A stretch of 64,000 bases of DNA, from the NCBI GenBank assembly GCA_002633025.1, contig NMRB01000030.1:102194-166193 (forward strand), given 5' to 3'. A program made the translations under genes and the position numbers. The notes beneath the pieces were generated by a model. That model saw only the letters and a list, made by a program, of their open reading frames with translations. It ran no database searches and was not told where the DNA came from. Shown here in pieces: positions 59,377 to 64,000 of the stretch. The DNA comes from Notospermus geniculatus (lineage: Eukaryota > Nemertea > Pilidiophora > Heteronemertea > Lineidae). Every line of letters starts with the position of its first letter. Position 1 is the first letter of the stretch.

Positions 59377-59934
59377 TCTATTCTAAAATACCTCAGACTA
59401 AACATAGTATACATAGGTTCAGTGCAGTTTGATTGCAATAAATAGGCCTAAGATATCAGGGAGGACGCTCCGTCGATGACGCGACATCAGTGAATCACGC
59501 AATGTGTGTACAAACCTGTACATCGTGCCTACATCGTGTACATCTGTGTGCAGCGCTAGCAGCAAGCTGCAGGAGTCCAAATGAGGTCGCAGGGCGCTTT
59601 CTTCAACGGATTATCCGCAGGAAATGTACCTAATGGTACAAAACCTCGTTGGGATAGGTCACTGAGTATCCACCTGGCCGACATTCGCTGCACTACCTCG
59701 CTGAATGCTCGAAGCGAGAAATGTTGGACGCGCGCCATTACACTGAGCGGGTCTTGGTTGTGTCACCCAGACCCGCTGCATTCAGAACGAGGCTAATGCA
59801 TTATCCATTTGAAACATACGCACGAGATACCAAGGTATTTTAGAATGCCCAACCATGCTATGACATGTCCAGTTTTTTCACCTTCTTCTTGTGTCACTTG
59901 CATACAAAGCGAGTGATAGTTTGTCAACTTGTAA
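59377..59934. other. Spacer, possibly part of a larger inverted structure
   Basis: No gene supported. It contains the partial fold-back relative near 59750 and the outer inverted 14-mer described in the preceding element. Confidence 0.4.
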
Positions 59935-60051
59935 GTCAGCGTTTACATAGAGGTATACTGTATACAGACACGCTGGCGAACAAAGGTTTCATGGTCATGA
60001 ACCCTTTTTAGGCCATTGTTCGCCAGCATATACGTCTACGTAAACCCGGCC
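59935..60051. mobile_element. 117-bp Harbinger-like MITE with TAA flanks
   Basis: The left end GTCAGCGTTTACATAGAGGT and the inverted right end (GGCCGGGTTTACGTAGACGT when reversed) are related. Deeper in, CGCTGGCGAACAAAGG pairs with CCATTGTTCGCCAGC. TAA flanks both sides (59932-59934 and 60052-60054), fitting the TWA target duplication of PIF/Harbinger. The arms are unequal because of a short insertion containing GTATACTGTATAC on the left. Older and more diverged than the other two TWA-flanked elements. Confidence 0.62.
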
Positions 60052-60054
60052 TAA

Positions 60055-61478
60055 GAGCAAAGGGAGGGCCTTGGACAGAAAAACAGATTGTAAAATCTCA
60101 AGGCAGTTACTCCCCGATTTTGCACCCATGAGTTCAGCCGTTTCCACCATCAAGCTCCCCAGTATTGGTGTCCCTTTGGGCATCCCCCTAAGTCACAGGA
60201 CTTCCTGGGATCACTGTTTACGGTCTATTATCTTTTCTGAATCACCCGGTGACGAACTCAATTGCAAGGCTCCGAAAAATACAGGTGTCTTTTGCCAAGC
60301 TATTGTATCGAGAGGCAGTGGGCCATTTAGAAATCAAAGCAACCCGACAGCAAGATTACGAAGTACTTTATCCTTAGGCAAAAAAGATGTGGTCTAACCC
60401 GAGGCAAGGACCCTCCAGTGTTCTGCCTACATCAGGTCCTTCGGGCAGAGTGTATCCAAGGACACTCCTTGAAACTGAAGATGCCAGTCTTCAAACACTT
60501 AGATAAGCCTGACTTCTGCATTTTGGACTTAGCTCAAACCCTTGAAAGGATCAGCTGTCTTAGCCAACTTTCCAAATTTTCCATAAAATCAACGATTTCA
60601 GATTCCTTGCAGTGTCTTCCATCAGAGATGTTTGAGAAGTGATATTGCATACACCCACAAGGGGTTAAGTTTAAGTCAAGTACCGGGGTAGTTATATGAG
60701 TACTTAAAGAGTTCATAAATTGAAATACGGAAAACCTTGGAAATGGCAGCATTTAAAGTGTTAGTGTCAAATTAAATGTCATTGTAAATTCTCAGATGAT
60801 GCTAGCTGATTTGAGCTGGCACATGGGTCTCAGGGGTGAGCAATAATGACGAAGGATCAGGCTCATTTATGGATGGAAAATGGGGTGAAATTAGTGAAGC
60901 TATCCTGAGTTGGACCCTGAGGGTTTCAGGATGAGGTGCAATCCCCTTAGGGTCCATAGCCCATCAGGGGACAGCTGGGATTGTTTTAGGGATTGTTTTA
61001 GGGCTTCACCCTGCAGTGCCCGAGGTACAAGACAGCGGGTATGTTGATATTTTAGGACCGTTGGGGGAGATAACTACAAGTATTAGCGACCCTTTGTGTG
61101 AATACCAATTTTGAGCAGGTTGACCCTGAATTTAGATTGAGTCAAAAGTGACAAGTCCGATATCTCAACTTCATCAACCGTTGTCATTTTTAATCAACAT
61201 CAGCCTTCAAAATCGATGGTGACAAACCACGATTCCTGCCCAAAGAAACAATAAAGTCCAGGGTTGTGAGGCAACTGAACTTCCTCAGCGCCTTACACCT
61301 CTCAGAAATGAAGCTGAAGAATAGCCTCAAGCTCACTCATTTGCCAGGAAAAAGATAGAAATTTCTGCCCAATGATTTTGTCATGATGGTTGACAGAATT
61401 CAACCTAATGTAGCCAAATTTGCCAACTGGTCTTCCTATTGTGTTTGAGCATTTAGGTTATCTGGTCCAATTGATTTC
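60055..61478. other. Unannotated stretch with a small hairpin
   Basis: No gene supported. TGGACCCTGAGGG (60911-60923) and CCCCTTAGGGTCCA (60943-60956) form a short hairpin. Just after it GGGATTGTTTTA is duplicated in tandem (60977-61000). Confidence 0.4.
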
Positions 61479-61733
61479 TTACTCAGACTTATTGATTTTA
61501 AGTAAAAAGAACATTTCGGCAGCAATAACGGTGACGGTGCCAATTGGCAAGACCAAAACATTTTGTATATCACCCACAACAGCATCACCATCGTATCGAA
61601 TCGGCAATCCATTCCCAGACAATTTTGTGCCATTTGCATCACATTTTAATGCTTTCTGCAGAGTTTCTTTGGCTGTGGAATTTGATGGCCAACAACACCT
61701 TTCGATCACTACCAAATCAATTTCAGTTGTCAC
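61479..61733 (-). CDS. Weak candidate exon, open on both strands, abutting a MITE
   Basis: The minus frame is open for about 85 codons and ends at TCTGA|GTAAGA, a donor-like site; it includes GDIQNVLVLPIGTVTVIAAEMFFLL, a hydrophobic run. The plus strand is also open in the complementary register and is preceded by an acceptor-like TTGATTTCTTACTCAG, the same sequence read in reverse. Only one strand at most can be real. The block stops exactly where MITE family F copy 3 begins. No family recognised. Confidence 0.2.
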   Translation of the reverse strand: MTTEIDLVVIERCCWPSNSTAKETLQKALKCDANGTKLSGNGLPIRYDGDAVVGDIQNVLVLPIGTVTVIAAEMFFLLKINKSE

Positions 61734-61837
61734 CATTCTCCCACAGCAGGGGTTTTTACCTGGCTCCTCTTCATCCACTCTCACAAATTTGTGTGCAAGT
61801 GTATGAAGCAAGAACGAAGCCCTGCTACGGGAGGATG
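61734..61837. mobile_element. Fold-back MITE family F, copy 3
   Basis: The ends CATTCTCCCACAGCAGGG and CCCTGCTACGGGAGGATG match the other two family members, with inner CTGGCTCCTCTTCATCCACT and AGTGTATGAAGCAAGAACGA. The arm order is swapped relative to copies 1 and 2 (the TTTTTACC arm is on the left here), so it is inserted in the opposite orientation. No 9-bp duplication is visible (AGTTGTCAC against CTCTCTGTC), suggesting decay or loss of a flank. Confidence 0.8.
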
Positions 61838-64000
61838 CTCTCTGTCTGTGCCTCGTAGAGTCAGAGGCTCACTAAAAGGACAGCAAGCTCAGTGAAATCA
61901 ACACATTTTCCAGAAACTGGTCAAGCTCCCATACTTTGATTAAGGTCCAGAATCCACTCATATGAAGTAAAGACATGGCACATGACCTTTGATGAGAAAT
62001 TGACTCGGGAAGTCAATGTTACCTTTATAATTGTAATTGAACTGGGTGAAGGGTTCAAAAGATGGCTGAAACTTTCCATTTGACCCCTAGCAAACTTGTC
62101 ACCTCAAATAAATATTATACTCAAAATGGATAACAGCAATTAGTGTGTTTGTGCAGGGAGATTTTAGTACCGGCAGGGGTCTAATAAAGGGTATCATCTC
62201 CAATTTGTAAATATCCTCCAGTGATGGTGAGTACTCCTCGTCTTTGTCGGATTATGGCGACCCTTTCATAGTATTCTCCAATTATCTCAATTACCTTGCA
62301 TCATTCAGTTTCATACTTGAACCTCCCTGCTGTTTGAATTTGAATTCAAATCATTCCTTCACCATTTTTCACAGCGGGTTATCGGTACTGATGAGAGGTG
62401 ATATAAATTTTGTCCCTTCATTGACCCTTTTCATTAGAATTCATATGTTGTTCACAGCTAATTTGTTTTAATTGCTTAAACAGGTTACTGAAATCTAATC
62501 AAATCTACCGGGTAATCTAATCTTTAAAGAACTCTCAATTTCAGCCAGCCTTTTTTGCCACAATTTTGAGAAAAGTGGAGAATACAAAATTTAGGGTGCA
62601 GAAAAATTTCAAGTCCAGGACATTCCCCATTGCCTTCATGAACGAATACTGGTGCCAACTCTTAGGAGGGTTAACTAGAGGCTAAAAACCCTTAAACTCT
62701 GCCTCCCCTCCCATGCTGGAAATATAATGACAGCCTTGGTCTCTCACTGAGTGGACCATTTCACTATTCACAGATCGAGACAGCTATTTAAAATCTGCTC
62801 ATCCCCCATTCAAACTTTCTCTTTGATTTCTTAGGTAAATGATTCAACCTAGCGAAGTGAACATATCGTTTGACTGCAGCCAGAAGACAAAAGGATGCAA
62901 AATTGCCCGCTGGTTTTATACGTCTGATCAACTGTGACGCTTGCTTACTCCCCAAGTTGAACATCTGACTCACAATGGTAAACAATACTCTGAAAGTGAT
63001 GTGGCAAAAAGGTTTTTGAACAGCAGGGGGTTGCTTGAATCCCTTCATCCCTTTCATCAAGGGACCTCTGAGTAAGAGAAAGGACCTTCTGTTCATAAGG
63101 GTTCATCACTTTCTGAACTTTAACACCCTTCCCTGTTGGGGGGAAGCTGAAGATGGCAAGTAAAAGGTTTTCTAGGGATAACAGTGTATTATCCAAAGAT
63201 GGCCCTGTCTGGGGCCTGCGACTTGGAAGTCTTGGCGTCATGGAGGAAGAGGCAAACCTGCACTAGCACACTTTGCTGGCAAGGACTCAGTTGAAAAGGC
63301 GGTCATCAAATTTCAACTAAAATACACGAAGAAGAAAGTAGCCTGCGCTTGCAACACATGCATCTGGAGCACTATGTGGTTGATTGCATAAAACCTACTT
63401 TCCTAGATGAATCACACAGCATTAGGTGCATGTGTGTCATCAGATAACAGTTGTAGCTTCTTGATCGCAGAAAAAAGACACTTGTAATTTCATCGACAAA
63501 TTGATACGTTTCTGCCACATTGCCAGTGGTTAGAGAGATGTGTAAGCAATGGAATTTGATCCGAACCGAGAAACAGATAGTTTGTAATTAGCGACGTCAT
63601 CTTTCCATGCCCACAGCAAAAATTCAAACACCTTTCATCATCATGGAATTATCAACAGAATTCCTTTATGACTAACTGCTCAGAAGAGCTTAATGGTAAC
63701 TTTGTCAGCTGAATTTGAAAACCTGATAATGTTTTGCCTTCAACAGTTTCCAAGAGTGGAATCATAAATGCTTTGATTACAAAGATAAACATTTGTCGAT
63801 TACTCAGCAGTCTTAACAGTCGTTAAATAATTTCACGACTTTCCTGATGCCTCGTTTTTTTCAAATGACTAATCAAAACTAATTAGAATTTCTTGAAATA
63901 TAAGTATCGGTGCGGCATGGTGGTGCATAATTTAGAGAATCAGAGATACCTTAACGATGGAGAATTGGAACTGGAAGGGTAAATTTTTTTGTTCATTCAA
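61838..64000. other. Unannotated stretch to window end
   Basis: No gene, SINE or inverted-repeat element supported. Open frames are short and overlap on both strands. Confidence 0.4.

Noticed and set aside
1-64000. CRISPR arrays, prokaryotic operons or integrated phage
   Set aside because: No regularly spaced direct repeats with unique spacers and no dense coding were found; the DNA is eukaryotic in character.

Overview
This window looks like repeat-rich, gene-poor nuclear DNA from an animal. A marine invertebrate is my best guess, either an echinoderm- or hemichordate-like deuterostome or a mollusc-like lophotrochozoan. The evidence is an AT-leaning composition, no long open frames on either strand, no Shine-Dalgarno-led gene clusters, eukaryotic splice and TATA signals, tRNA-derived SINE heads, many short inverted-repeat DNA elements, and frequent TAGGCCTA/GTAGGCCTAC and TACATGTA words. 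I cannot name the species. No prokaryotic gene, rRNA, intact tRNA or CRISPR array was found. Almost every open frame is under 130 codons and behaves like chance.

Layout. 1-3090 holds two diverged copies of one segment; the second carries a 148-bp Harbinger-type MITE while the first is the empty site. 4176-4410 is a SINE. 5681-6630 is an element with TATCTCCCCG termini, two tandem 0.3-kb units with paired AGGTCA motifs, and a GGACGGACAGCC minisatellite. 8831-9139 is an interrupted simple repeat. 10126-10236, 57181-57277 and 61734-61837 are three copies of one fold-back MITE; two have 9-bp target duplications. 15487-15658 is a pogo/Tigger-like MITE. 16915-17490 is an assembly gap. 23715-23819 is a near-perfect 105-bp hairpin. 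25412-26082 is a roughly 95-bp satellite and 27745-27937 a two-unit tRNA-like tandem. 29272-29421 is a 150-bp palindromic MITE. 29924-31053 is an 1130-bp inverted-repeat element with a perfect 9-bp target duplication. 33143-33559 is a 42-bp minisatellite. 36763-37092 holds SINE sequence. Further fold-back elements lie at 49379-49605, 50465-50664, 59212-59376 and 59935-60051, with another SINE at 54284-54610.

The best gene candidate is at 42147-43150 on the + strand: two exons, in phase, giving an 87-residue protein. It starts with a signal-peptide-like segment split by the intron. The rest is a small acidic domain with two CX3CX3C triplets. A TATA box and several promoter-like motifs lie upstream. 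I do not recognise the family, and this is the strongest candidate here for something undescribed. Several weaker exon-like blocks are listed at low confidence (11206-11317, 13797-13977, 48835-48945, 58487-59025, 61479-61733). Apart from the Cys-rich gene, the window is best read as an intergenic or intronic landscape shaped by many families of non-autonomous DNA elements and SINEs.
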